Origin: Paenirhodobacter ferrireducens
Lineage (GTDB): Bacteria; Pseudomonadota; Alphaproteobacteria; Rhodobacterales; Rhodobacteraceae
Assembly: GCF_004022265.1 (NCBI RefSeq)
Contig: NZ_SAVB01000008.1
Location: forward strand, 99,768 to 163,767
Reading direction: 5' to 3'
Length of the DNA: 64,000 nucleotides
The translations under genes were made by a program, and so were the position numbers. The notes under the pieces are model-generated. The model saw only the letters and a program-made list of their open reading frames with translations. It was not told where the DNA came from and ran no database searches. Every line of letters begins with the position of its first letter. The stretch's first letter is position 1. Positions 48,985 to 57,500 of this stretch are shown piece by piece.

Positions 48985-50303
48985 TGGACGCACGCTCGAT
49001 CATCGCCGTCGTGCGCGACGGGCAGGGGCTGACGACGGAGGCCGCGGCCTGGTTCGCCGCGGGACTGGCTTCCGGCGAGGTGTCGGACGCGCAGGCGGGC
49101 GCCTTCGCGATGGCGGTGTTCCTGAAGGGCATCGGCACCGAGGGGCGCGTCGGGCTGACGCGGGCGATGCGCGACTCGGGGCAGGTGCTCGACTGGGATC
49201 TGGCCGGGCCGGTGATCGACAAGCATTCGACCGGCGGCATCGGGGATTCCGTTTCGCTGTTGCTCGCGCCGGCGCTGGCCGCCTGCGGTGTCTATGTGCC
49301 GATGATCTCTGGGCGGGGGCTCGGTCACACCGGCGGCACGCTCGACAAGATGGAGGCGATCCCGGGCTATCGCGCGCTGCCCGGCGTCGAGGCGCTGAAG
49401 AAGGTGGTGGCCGAGGTCGGCTGTGCCATCGTCGGCGCCACCGACGAGATCGCGCCGGCCGACAAGCGGCTTTACGGCATTCGCGACATCTCGGGCACGG
49501 TCGAGAGCATCGACCTGATCACCGCCTCGATCCTGTCGAAGAAGCTCGCTGCGGGGCTCGACGGGCTGGTCCTCGACGTCAAGGTCGGCTCGGGTGCCTT
49601 CATGGCGCGGATGGAGGATGCCGAGGCGCTGGCGCGCAGCCTTGTCGCCACCGCGAATGGTGCGGGCTGTCGCTGTTCGGCGCTGATCTCCGACATGAGT
49701 CAGAGCCTTGGCCATTCGGCGGGCAATGCGCTCGAGGTGCTCGAGGTGATGGAGACCTTGACCGGATCGGCGGTGAACGAGGCGCTGTGGGATGTGACCG
49801 CGGCACTGGGCGGCGAGGCGCTGGTGCTTGCCGGCAAGGCCGAGACGATGGACGACGGCGCGGCGATGATCGACCATGCGCTCGAGACCGGGCGCGCGGC
49901 CGAGGTTTTCGGCAAGATGGTCGCGGCACTGGGCGGGCCGCTCGATTTCGTCGAGCGCTATCCCGACCGTCTGCCCTCGGCCCCGGTTCTGGTGCCGGTG
50001 CCGGCGCCGCGCGCGGGCTTCGTGACCCGGGTCGATGCGCGCGCGCTTGGCGAGGCGGTGGTGCGGCTGGGCGGCGGGCGGCTCGTCGGCACCGACCGGA
50101 TCATCCCCTCGGTCGGGCTCTCGGGCCTTGCGGTGATCGGCGAGGAGATGGACCCGGGCGAGCCTTTGGCCCTTGTCCACGCGACGACGGCCGACAGGGC
50201 CGAGGCGGCGGTGGCGGCGGTGCGCGCGGCCTATGGGCTGAGTGCCGAGATGCCCGAGGAGCCGCCGCTGATCCATGGCCGCATCGGCCCGGAGGATGTG
50301 TGA
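48984..50303 (+). CDS. deoA: Thymidine phosphorylase
   Basis: The 439-residue enzyme splits thymidine and deoxyuridine to the base and deoxyribose-1-phosphate. It has KHSTGGIGDSVSLLLAP (about 74-90; phosphate and pyrimidine site), SGRGLGHTGGTLDKMEAIPG (about 111-130), DEIAPADKRLYGIRDISGTVESI and LDVKVGSGAFM. Its ATG shares a base with the cdd stop, so translation is coupled. Confidence 0.96.
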   Translation: MDARSIIAVVRDGQGLTTEAAAWFAAGLASGEVSDAQAGAFAMAVFLKGIGTEGRVGLTRAMRDSGQVLDWDLAGPVIDKHSTGGIGDSVSLLLAPALAACGVYVPMISGRGLGHTGGTLDKMEAIPGYRALPGVEALKKVVAEVGCAIVGATDEIAPADKRLYGIRDISGTVESIDLITASILSKKLAAGLDGLVLDVKVGSGAFMARMEDAEALARSLVATANGAGCRCSALISDMSQSLGHSAGNALEVLEVMETLTGSAVNEALWDVTAALGGEALVLAGKAETMDDGAAMIDHALETGRAAEVFGKMVAALGGPLDFVERYPDRLPSAPVLVPVPAPRAGFVTRVDARALGEAVVRLGGGRLVGTDRIIPSVGLSGLAVIGEEMDPGEPLALVHATTADRAEAAVAAVRAAYGLSAEMPEEPPLIHGRIGPEDV

Positions 50304-50304
50304 G

Positions 50305-51528
50305 ATGACCCGTGCGTTCCTGATCGTGATGGACAGCGTCGGCATCGGCGGCGCGCCGGATGCCGCGAGTTTCTTCAACGACGGCGAACCCGACACCGGG
50401 GCCAATACCGTGGGCCATATCGCCACGGAATGTGCTGCGGGGCGGGCCGAGGCGGGGCGCTCAGGCCCGCTGAAGGTGCCGCATCTCGATGCGCTCGGGC
50501 TCGGCGCTGCGGTCACGCTCGCCTCGGGGCTGTGCCCGCCCGGGCTCGGCGCGCCGCCCCGCGGGCTTTGGGGCGCGGCAAGCGAGGTCTCGAAGGGCAA
50601 GGACACGCCCTCGGGGCATTGGGAGCTGGCGGGCGTGCCGGTGCCGTGGGACTGGCACTATTTCCCCGAGGTCGAGAACAGCTTCCCGCCCGATCTGGTC
50701 GATTTCGTCGCCGCGCAGGCCGGCACCGCGGGGATCCTGGGCAATTGCCATGCCCCCGGCACCGCGATCATCGAGCGGCTCGGCGAGGAGCACATGCGCA
50801 GCGGCTGGCCGATCTGCTACACCTCGGCCGACAGCGTGTTCCAGATCGCCGCGCATGAAGAGACCTTCGGCCTTGCCCGCCTGCTGCAGCTGTGCCGCGA
50901 TATCGCGCCGCGGCTGCATGCGATGAAGGTCGGGCGGGTGATCGCGCGCCCCTTCGTCGGCCGTCCGGGCAATTTCGTGCGCACCCCGAACCGGCGCGAT
51001 TTCGCCATCGAACCGCCGGCGCCGACGCTGCTCGACTGGGCCTATGATGCCGGCCGCACCACCCATGCGATCGGCAAGATCGGCGACATCTTCAGCCATC
51101 GCGGCATCAGCGCGCTGCACAAGGGCAAGAACGACGCCGACCTGATGGGCCATCTGCTGCGGCTGGCCGACGAGGCCGGGGAGGGCAGCCTGACCTTCGC
51201 CAACTTCGTCGAGTTCGACAGCCTCTATGGCCATCGCCGCGATGTTTCGGGCTATGCCCGGGCGCTTGAATGGTTCGATGCGCAGGCCGGCCGCTTCCTC
51301 GCGCGGCTGCGGCCGGGCGATCTGGCGATCTTCACCGCCGACCACGGCAACGACCCGAGCTGGCACGGCACCGACCACACCCGCGAGCGGGTGCCGGTGC
51401 TGGGACACGGTGTCGGCTTGCGGTCGGTGGGGCAGGTGGCCTATTCGGACGTCGGAGCCTCGGTCGCGGCGCATCTCGGTTTGCGCGCCTCGGGACCCGG
51501 GCACAGCTTTTTGCAAGAACAAGACTGA
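50305..51528 (+). CDS. deoB: Phosphopentomutase
   Basis: The 407-residue alkaline phosphatase-superfamily enzyme converts deoxyribose-1-phosphate to the 5-phosphate. Metal-binding motifs are [13 protein letters not shown] (Asp10), [13 protein letters not shown] (about 98-110, catalytic Thr) and [19 protein letters not shown] (about 343-361). It starts one base after the deoA stop, and I chose ATG at 50305 for the conserved [11 protein letters not shown]. The next enzyme of the route, deoC, is not in the window. Confidence 0.96.
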   Translation: MTRAFLIVMDSVGIGGAPDAASFFNDGEPDTGANTVGHIATECAAGRAEAGRSGPLKVPHLDALGLGAAVTLASGLCPPGLGAPPRGLWGAASEVSKGKDTPSGHWELAGVPVPWDWHYFPEVENSFPPDLVDFVAAQAGTAGILGNCHAPGTAIIERLGEEHMRSGWPICYTSADSVFQIAAHEETFGLARLLQLCRDIAPRLHAMKVGRVIARPFVGRPGNFVRTPNRRDFAIEPPAPTLLDWAYDAGRTTHAIGKIGDIFSHRGISALHKGKNDADLMGHLLRLADEAGEGSLTFANFVEFDSLYGHRRDVSGYARALEWFDAQAGRFLARLRPGDLAIFTADHGNDPSWHGTDHTRERVPVLGHGVGLRSVGQVAYSDVGASVAAHLGLRASGPGHSFLQEQD

Positions 51529-51536
51529 GGGATGCC

Positions 51537-52169
51537 ATGGACGAATTCGTGACGGTGGTCGACCACCCGCTGGTGCAGCACAAGCTCACGCTGATGCGCG
51601 AGAAGGACACGTCGACCGCGGGTTTTCGCCAGCTCTTGCGCGAGATCAGCCTGCTTCTGGCCTATGAGGTCACCCGCGGGCTCGAGCTGACGACGAAGAC
51701 GATCGACACGCCGCTGTGCAAGATGGAAGCGCCGATCCTCGAGGGCAAGAAGCTCGCGCTGATCTCGATCCTGCGGGCGGGCAATGGCCTGCTCGACGGT
51801 ATCCTCGAGCTGATCCCTGCGGCGCGCGTGGGCTTTGTCGGCCTCTACCGCGACCCCGAGACGCTGCAGCCGGTGCAGTATTACTGCAAGGTGCCGAACA
51901 TGCTCGAGGACCGGATGGTGATCGTGGTCGATCCGATGCTGGCCACCGGCAACAGCTCGGTCGCGGCGGTCGATCTGATCAAGGCGCAGGGCGCGAAGAA
52001 CATCCGGTTCCTGTGCCTGCTCGCAGCCCCCGAGGGCATCGCGCGGATGCGCGAGGCGCATCCCGACGTGCCGATCGTGACCGCCTCGATCGACGAATGC
52101 CTGAACGATCACGGCTATATCGTGCCGGGCCTAGGGGATGCGGGCGACCGCATGTTCGGCACAAAATAA
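51537..52169 (+). CDS. upp: Uracil phosphoribosyltransferase
   Basis: The 210-residue enzyme makes UMP from uracil and PRPP. It begins [32 protein letters not shown], has [34 protein letters not shown] (about 71-104), the PRPP loop [15 protein letters not shown] (about 130-144) and the uracil-binding [13 protein letters not shown] near the C-terminus. It recycles uracil released by the phosphorylases and ends the operon. An upstream ATG five bases earlier is in another frame. Confidence 0.97.
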   Translation: MDEFVTVVDHPLVQHKLTLMREKDTSTAGFRQLLREISLLLAYEVTRGLELTTKTIDTPLCKMEAPILEGKKLALISILRAGNGLLDGILELIPAARVGFVGLYRDPETLQPVQYYCKVPNMLEDRMVIVVDPMLATGNSSVAAVDLIKAQGAKNIRFLCLLAAPEGIARMREAHPDVPIVTASIDECLNDHGYIVPGLGDAGDRMFGTK

Positions 52170-52232
52170 GGCCTTTTTCCTTTACTCGCGGGCAATCCTG
52201 CGTCATTTTCCCTGAGAGGTGATTTGGGGGTA

Positions 52233-53777
52233 ATGATGCGGTTTGGCGGGGTTCTGACGACGACGCTGCTGATGGCGGTGCTTGGGGCCCCGGCCGCATG
52301 GGCGGGGCTCGAGACCAACGGGCCGGCCGAATTTCCGCCGGCCTCCTATCAGGGGCGCCAATATGTCGACAGCGCCGGCTGCGTCTTCGTCCGTGCAGGC
52401 TATGGCGGCAGTGTGAACTGGGTGCCGCGGATCGGCCGCGATCGCAAGCAGCTGTGCGGCTACAAGCCGTCGCTGCCGGCGGGGGCGCCGGTTCTCGACG
52501 TGGCGAAGAGCGCGCCGGCTCCCGCACCTACACCTGCCGTGCCGGCACCCGCTCCGGCCAGGGTTGCCGCCGCTCCGGCGCCGGTTCCGGCCGCTCCGGC
52601 CCGGCCGATGCGTGCGGCCTCGCCGTTCGAGCCGACGCCCGGCGTGGGCAAGCCGATGCCCACCATTGCGCTCACCAACACCCCGCCGCGGATCGGCCGT
52701 CCGGCAACGCCCGCCCTGGCTCCCGTCGCGATGCCTGCGCCCCCCGTGGCCGTGCCGACCCCCGGTCCGGTCAAGATGGCCGCGGCCCCCGCGCCCGGCC
52801 GCTATGTCTCGCCCTATGCCCTGGGCGGCGACTGGAGCGGCACGGCCCCATCGTCGCCTGCCGTGACACCCGCCCCCTATGGCGCGCCGGTGACCATCCT
52901 TGCCGCCGAGACGGTGCAGGGCGCCGCCACGACCTGCCCGAACCTGTCGCCGGTGGCGCAGCGCTATACGCTGTCGGACGGGCGCAGCGTGGTGCGCTGC
53001 GGCCCGCAGACCGAGGACCCGGTGGGCTTCATCAACCGCGCTGCGGTACCGGGGCTGGTCGTCGCCTCGACCACGCCGGTTGCCGGGACGAGCCGTGCCA
53101 TGGCCGCGCCGCGGGTCTCGCGCGCGCCGGTGACCCAGCCGATCGCGCCGCTGCCGATGACCGCGCAACAGGGTTATGCCGCCTCGAGCCCCTATCAGGG
53201 CACGCTGGCGCCCGCGCCCGACGCGGTCTATCTGCGCCATCCGGCCGGGCCGACGACCCTTGCGCCGGTGATCGTGGCGACGAAGGTCGGCCCCTCGGGC
53301 TACAAGCCTGCCTTCGACGACGGCCGGCTGAACCCCTATCGCGGCCCGCGCGCGAGCACCGGCGACGTGCAGCAGGCACAGGTCTGGACCAACCAGGTGC
53401 CGGCGCGGCCGCTGACCGCCACCACCCCCGCCAGCGCGCGGGTGATCGTGTCGACGCCGATGGTGCAGTATCGCGAGGCGGCGCAGGTGCTGCCGGTCTC
53501 GGCCCGGCCCTCGACGAAATCGGTGGCGCCGGTGGCAGCGCCCGGGGCCGCCGCGGCCGTGCGCTACGTGCAGGTCGGCACCTTCGGGGTGGCCGGCAAT
53601 GCCGAGGCCGCCAAGGCGCGGCTGCGCGCCCTTGGCCTGCCGGTCTCGAGCGCGCGGATCACGCGCGCGGGCAAGCCGATGACCATCGTCTACGCCGGGC
53701 CGATGCCGGGCGGTGATGCCGGTGCGGCGCTTGGCAGCGTGCGCGCCGCGGGCTTCGGCGACGCGATCCTGCGCTGA
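52233..53777 (+). CDS. Secreted SPOR-domain protein with Pro/Ala-rich linker
   Basis: The 514-residue protein has a signal peptide (MMRFGGVLTTTLLMAVLGAP and AAWAG), a short folded region with Cys residues (SAGCVFVRAGYGGSVNWVP and KQLCGYKP), a long Pro/Ala-rich linker (about 85-200), a second Cys-containing region (TTCPNLSPVAQRYTLSDGRSVVRCG) and a C-terminal SPOR domain (RYVQVGTFGVAGNAEAAKARLRALGL onward, about 437-514). SPOR domains bind denuded peptidoglycan at the septum, so a cell-division or envelope role is likely. The ATG at 52233 or 52236 fits GGGGG upstream. Confidence 0.88.
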   Translation: MMRFGGVLTTTLLMAVLGAPAAWAGLETNGPAEFPPASYQGRQYVDSAGCVFVRAGYGGSVNWVPRIGRDRKQLCGYKPSLPAGAPVLDVAKSAPAPAPTPAVPAPAPARVAAAPAPVPAAPARPMRAASPFEPTPGVGKPMPTIALTNTPPRIGRPATPALAPVAMPAPPVAVPTPGPVKMAAAPAPGRYVSPYALGGDWSGTAPSSPAVTPAPYGAPVTILAAETVQGAATTCPNLSPVAQRYTLSDGRSVVRCGPQTEDPVGFINRAAVPGLVVASTTPVAGTSRAMAAPRVSRAPVTQPIAPLPMTAQQGYAASSPYQGTLAPAPDAVYLRHPAGPTTLAPVIVATKVGPSGYKPAFDDGRLNPYRGPRASTGDVQQAQVWTNQVPARPLTATTPASARVIVSTPMVQYREAAQVLPVSARPSTKSVAPVAAPGAAAAVRYVQVGTFGVAGNAEAAKARLRALGLPVSSARITRAGKPMTIVYAGPMPGGDAGAALGSVRAAGFGDAILR

Positions 53778-53800
53778 CGATCGCCCTTCCGCGGATGCTC

Positions 53801-53825
53801 AAGGCGGCCATCGGGCCGCCTTTTT
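53801..53825. terminator. Bidirectional terminator after the SPOR-domain gene
   Basis: The perfect 9-bp stem AAGGCGGCC/GGCCGCCTT with a four-base loop is followed by TTTTT on the plus strand. It lies between convergent genes. Confidence 0.9.
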
Positions 53826-53827
53826 CG

Positions 53828-54844
53828 TCAGTCGCAGATCCCCTGCAGTGCCACCCATTGCTCGTCGGCCAGCACCGGCTCGGGCGCGGGGCGGCCCTTG
53901 AACGGGTCCGCCTCGATCAGTCCGAGCACGCTTTCCCCCGAGGGGTCGCGGGCATAGGCCCAGGGGGTCGAGGACACGCCCGCCGCGCCGAAGGCCGCGA
54001 GCAGCGCCGCCTCGGGCGGCAGCGGCGGCTGGGTCTTGAGCAGGTGCGCGCCATAGCCCGAAACGGCATTTGCCGGCAGATCGCCGGTGATCAGCAGGCT
54101 GAAGGCGGCGCGCACACCCGCCCAGCGGAGGAAGTCGAGTAGCGGGTCCTGTCCCGTGGCGGCGAGGTTCGCCTCGAGTACCGCGCCGGCTGCAACCTCG
54201 GGCGTATCGGGGCCGGCGATGGTGTCGCGGCCAAGCGCGACGATCTTGCCCGGCAGACGACGCCCGCCGGTCAGCCCGCGCGGCAGCACCGCGACCTGCG
54301 CGGTGTCGGGCAGGCGCTCGGCCAGGGCCGCAAGCGCCGCATCGCCCGCCTTCGAATGACAGGCCGCAGCCCCCGTCGCGCGTTCGAGGTCGACCAGCAC
54401 GGCGCGGCCGATCTCGGTGCGCTTCGCCATCGGCGCGACGCGCGCGGCCTGCGCGGTCAGCGCACCGGGCAGCCAGACGAGGGCGGCCAGCACCACGACG
54501 CCAATCGTGCCCGCCGTCAGCATCCCGCGCAGCCGGCCCGGATGCGGGCGCCGCGCCTCGATCGCGCGCTGGACCTTCTCGATCGCGTCGATCAGGGTCG
54601 CGTCCTCGATCTCGAGCTCCTCGCCTGGTTCCTCGGAGGGGGCATAAAGCGCGGGCCGCTTGCCGGGGTTGAGCCGCACCAGCGCGGCAAGCGACCAGTG
54701 CGCCAGTGCCCGCGCCGAGCGGTCATCGGCGATCACCAGTGTCGCGTCACCGAAGGAGACGATCACCGCGCGCCGCTGTGCCTCGGCCCCCTCGCGCCAG
54801 ATGCCGGGGGCTTCGAGCCTCAGAAATTGCTTGAGTGCGGTCAT
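53828..54844 (-). CDS. Hypothetical single-span membrane protein
   Basis: The 338-residue protein has a cytoplasmic N-terminal part (about 1-105, with AVIVSFGDATLVIADDRSARALAHWSLAALVRLNPG), one membrane segment (GMLTAGTIGVVVLAALVWLPGAL, about 106-128), and a large outer domain with HSKAGDAALAALAERL, LPRGLTGGRRLPGKIVALGRD and DFLRWAGVRAAFSLLITGDLP. The outer domain loosely resembles TPR-less gluzincin-style domains, but I see no metal motif. It looks like a conserved Rhodobacteraceae protein of unknown function. Confidence 0.75.
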   Translation of the reverse strand: MTALKQFLRLEAPGIWREGAEAQRRAVIVSFGDATLVIADDRSARALAHWSLAALVRLNPGKRPALYAPSEEPGEELEIEDATLIDAIEKVQRAIEARRPHPGRLRGMLTAGTIGVVVLAALVWLPGALTAQAARVAPMAKRTEIGRAVLVDLERATGAAACHSKAGDAALAALAERLPDTAQVAVLPRGLTGGRRLPGKIVALGRDTIAGPDTPEVAAGAVLEANLAATGQDPLLDFLRWAGVRAAFSLLITGDLPANAVSGYGAHLLKTQPPLPPEAALLAAFGAAGVSSTPWAYARDPSGESVLGLIEADPFKGRPAPEPVLADEQWVALQGICD

Positions 54845-54965
54845 CCGGTCCGGGTCTGCCTTGTTTCGGGCAGGATAGCGAATCGGGGTCCGGGGTCAAT
54901 CGCAGGGCCGAAAGAAGAGCGGGGGACCGAAGCCCCCCGTCCTGCGCATCGCGGAGGCGATCCCG

Positions 54966-56591
54966 TCAGTCGAGCAGCTTCGCGACGGCGCGCAGCTCGA
55001 ATTTCTGGATCTTGCCGGTCGAGGTCTTGGGCAGGTCGGCGAAGACCACGCGCTTCGGCGTCTTGAAGCCGGCCAGACGCTCGCGGCAGAAGGCCATGAT
55101 CTCCTTGTCGGTGACCGAGGCGCCTTCCTTCAGCTCGACGAAGGCGCAGGGCACCTCGCCCCATTTCTCGTCGGGCTTGGCCACGACCGAGGCGAGCGAC
55201 ACGGCGGGATGCGCCGCGATCACGCCCTCGACCTCGACCGAGGAGACGTTCTCGCCGCCCGAGATGATGATGTCCTTCGCGCGGTCGGTGATCTTGATAT
55301 AGCCATCGGGGTGCATGAAGGCGATGTCGCCCGAGCGGAACCAGCCGCCCTCGAAGGCCTCCTGCGTCGCCTGCGGGTTCTTGAAATAGCCCTTCATCAC
55401 CGAGTTGCCGCGCATCACGATCTCGCCCAGATGGACGCCGTCGCGGGCGACCTCGTGGCCGTGGTCATGCACGGTGATGGTTTCCATCATCGGCATCAGC
55501 ACGCCGGTGCGGGCTTTGATCTCGGCGCGTTCCTCGCCCTCGATGCCCTTCCACTCGGGCTTCCAGGTGCAGACGGTGGCGGGGCCGTAGACCTCGGTCA
55601 GGCCATAGACCTGCGTCACGTTGAAGCCCAAGGGCTCGATCGCGGCGAGGGTCGCGGCGGGCGGCGGGGCGCCCGCGGTGAACACCTCGACCACATGGTC
55701 GAAGGGGCGGCGATCGCTGTCCTTGCAGTTGATGAGCGTGTTCAGCACGATCGGCGCGCCGGCGAAATGGGTCACGCCCTCGTCGGCGATCGCGTCATAG
55801 ATCGCCTTCGCGGTGACGTCGCGGCAGCACACCGTGGTGCCGCCCAGCATCGGCATCATCCACGGGTGGGTCCAGCTGTTGCAGTGGAACAGCGGCACGA
55901 TGGTCAGCAGCACCGGATAAAGCTGCATCTGCCACGAGATCGCGTTGCCCATGGTGGCAAGATAGGCGCCGCGGTGATGATAGACCACGCCCTTCGGCTT
56001 GCCGGTGGTGCCCGAGGTGTAGTTGAGCGCGATGCTCTCCCACTCGTCCTGCGGCATGATCCAGTCGAACATCGGATCGCCCATGGCGATCAGGTCCTCG
56101 TATTCGAGGTAATGGCCGCCCGCGGCGAAGCCATGCTCGGGGTCGGCGACCTCGATGATCTGCGGCGGCGTGCCGTGCATCTGCTTCACCGCATCCTCGG
56201 CAAGCTTCAGGAACTGCGTGTCGCACAGCACCATCTTCGCGCCCGAATGCTCGAAGATATAGGTGACGGTGTCGACGTCGAGGCGGGTGTTGATCGCGTT
56301 CAGGATCGCGCCGCAGGCGGGCACGCCGAAATGTGCCTCGACCTGCGGGGCGGTGTTGGGCAGGATCGCCGCCACCACGTCACCCGGGACGATGCCGCGT
56401 TCCTTCAGCGCCGAGGCGAGCTGGCTCACCCGGGCGTGGAACTCGACGTAAGTGCGGCGGGTGGTGCCATAGACCAGCGCGGTGCGTTCCGGAAAGACCT
56501 CGAGCGCGCGGTTCAGATGCGACAGCGGCGTCAGCGGCACGAAGTTCGCCGCGCATTTGTCGAGCCCTGTTTCGTCTGCAAGCCAACCCAT
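54966..56591 (-). CDS. Acyl-CoA synthetase (medium-chain/DmdB-like AMP-binding protein)
   Basis: The 541-residue ANL ligase has LNYTSGTTGKPKGVVYHHRG (about 182-201), QVYGLTEVYGPATVC (about 323), WFRSGDIAFMHPDGYIKITDRAKDIIISGGENVSSVEVE (about 413-451) and the catalytic Lys in LPKTSTGKIQKFELR near 527. The start MGWLADETGLDKCAANFVPLTPLSHL is typical of the group that includes fatty-acid ligases and the DMSP-pathway ligase DmdB. The substrate is not decided by sequence. GGGGAGGAGAA precedes the ATG at 56591. Its neighbours are beta-oxidation genes. Confidence 0.88.
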   Translation of the reverse strand: MGWLADETGLDKCAANFVPLTPLSHLNRALEVFPERTALVYGTTRRTYVEFHARVSQLASALKERGIVPGDVVAAILPNTAPQVEAHFGVPACGAILNAINTRLDVDTVTYIFEHSGAKMVLCDTQFLKLAEDAVKQMHGTPPQIIEVADPEHGFAAGGHYLEYEDLIAMGDPMFDWIMPQDEWESIALNYTSGTTGKPKGVVYHHRGAYLATMGNAISWQMQLYPVLLTIVPLFHCNSWTHPWMMPMLGGTTVCCRDVTAKAIYDAIADEGVTHFAGAPIVLNTLINCKDSDRRPFDHVVEVFTAGAPPPAATLAAIEPLGFNVTQVYGLTEVYGPATVCTWKPEWKGIEGEERAEIKARTGVLMPMMETITVHDHGHEVARDGVHLGEIVMRGNSVMKGYFKNPQATQEAFEGGWFRSGDIAFMHPDGYIKITDRAKDIIISGGENVSSVEVEGVIAAHPAVSLASVVAKPDEKWGEVPCAFVELKEGASVTDKEIMAFCRERLAGFKTPKRVVFADLPKTSTGKIQKFELRAVAKLLD

Positions 56592-56792
56592 CGGTTCTCC
56601 TCCCCGGTCGTCAGATTGTGAAATATTCCGCAAAATTTCCGCGATCATTGGCAACTGTTGCGCGAAAGGGAAGGGGGCGCGGCGCACGTCACGCGAAAGT
56701 TTACGTTACGTCATTTCGTGATTGCGCTAGCAGCCGCAGCGGGGCTGCGGCCCCCCCTTCTGCGGGGCGCGCGAAGGCGTTAGGCTGGCGCG

Positions 56793-57440
56793 ATGATCGT
56801 CTCGCCCGGCCGCCGTTACATCTTCGTCCACATCCCGAAGACCGGGGGTACGGCGCTTGCGCTGGCGCTCGAGGCACGGGCGATGGCGGGTGACATCCTG
56901 GTCGGCGACACCCCCAAGGCGCGGCGCCGGCGCGGGCGGCTTGCGGGCGTGCAGACGGCGGGGCGGCTATGGAAACACGCGACGCTGGCCGATGGCGTGG
57001 GGCTTTACACCGAGGCCGAGGTACGCGACTGGTTCACCTTCACGCTGGTACGCAACCCTTGGGACCGGATGGTCAGCTATTACGCCTGGCTGCAGGCACA
57101 GCGCTTCGCGCATCCGGCGGTCACGCTGGCGCAGAGGCTCGATTTTCCGGCCTTCCTTGCCCATCCCTTCACCCGCGCCTCGATCGGTGGCGCGCCCTAT
57201 GGCAGCTATCTGCGGTTGGCGGACGGCCGCGACTGCGCCCGCGCCTTCCTGCGGCTCGAGCATCTCGACGAGGATGCCGCGCCGCTCGAGTCGCATCTGG
57301 GCTTTCGCCTCACGCCGCTCGAGCGGGCGAATGCCTCGGAGCGGGGGCGCGACTGGCGGCCCTATTATGGCGACCGCGAAGCCGAGATCGTGGCGCAGAT
57401 CTGCGCCGAGGACATCGCGCGCTTCGGCTACAGCTTCTGA
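56793..57440 (+). CDS. Sulfotransferase family protein
   Basis: The 215-residue protein has the PAPS 5'-phosphosulfate loop YIFVHIPKTGGTALALAL (about 9-26) and the 3'-phosphate motif FTFTLVRNPWDRMVSYY (about 82-98), which define the sulfotransferase family 2 group. It would transfer sulfate from PAPS to a sugar or other acceptor. No PAPS synthesis genes are nearby. It converges with fadJ across a terminator and is divergent from the acyl-CoA ligase. Confidence 0.88.
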   Translation: MIVSPGRRYIFVHIPKTGGTALALALEARAMAGDILVGDTPKARRRRGRLAGVQTAGRLWKHATLADGVGLYTEAEVRDWFTFTLVRNPWDRMVSYYAWLQAQRFAHPAVTLAQRLDFPAFLAHPFTRASIGGAPYGSYLRLADGRDCARAFLRLEHLDEDAAPLESHLGFRLTPLERANASERGRDWRPYYGDREAEIVAQICAEDIARFGYSF

Positions 57441-57449
57441 GAACGGAAA

Positions 57450-57477
57450 ACGCCGGAGACCCGAAGGCCCCCGGCGT
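57450..57477 (-). terminator. Terminator at the end of the fadJ operon
   Basis: The arms ACGCCGG and CCGGCGT enclose a smaller inner hairpin (GACCCGAAGGCC). On the minus strand TTTTCC follows. It lies 23 bases past the fadJ stop and 9 bases past the convergent sulfotransferase stop. Confidence 0.75.
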
Positions 57478-57500
57478 CGACTGTCGTGTTACGCCCTGGC

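Noticed and set aside
56592..56792. A ScfR/RamB-type site upstream of the acyl-CoA ligase
   Set aside because: CCGCAAAATTTCCGCG and GTTGCGCGAAAG are only loosely similar to the TTTGCAAA motif and lack proper spacing.
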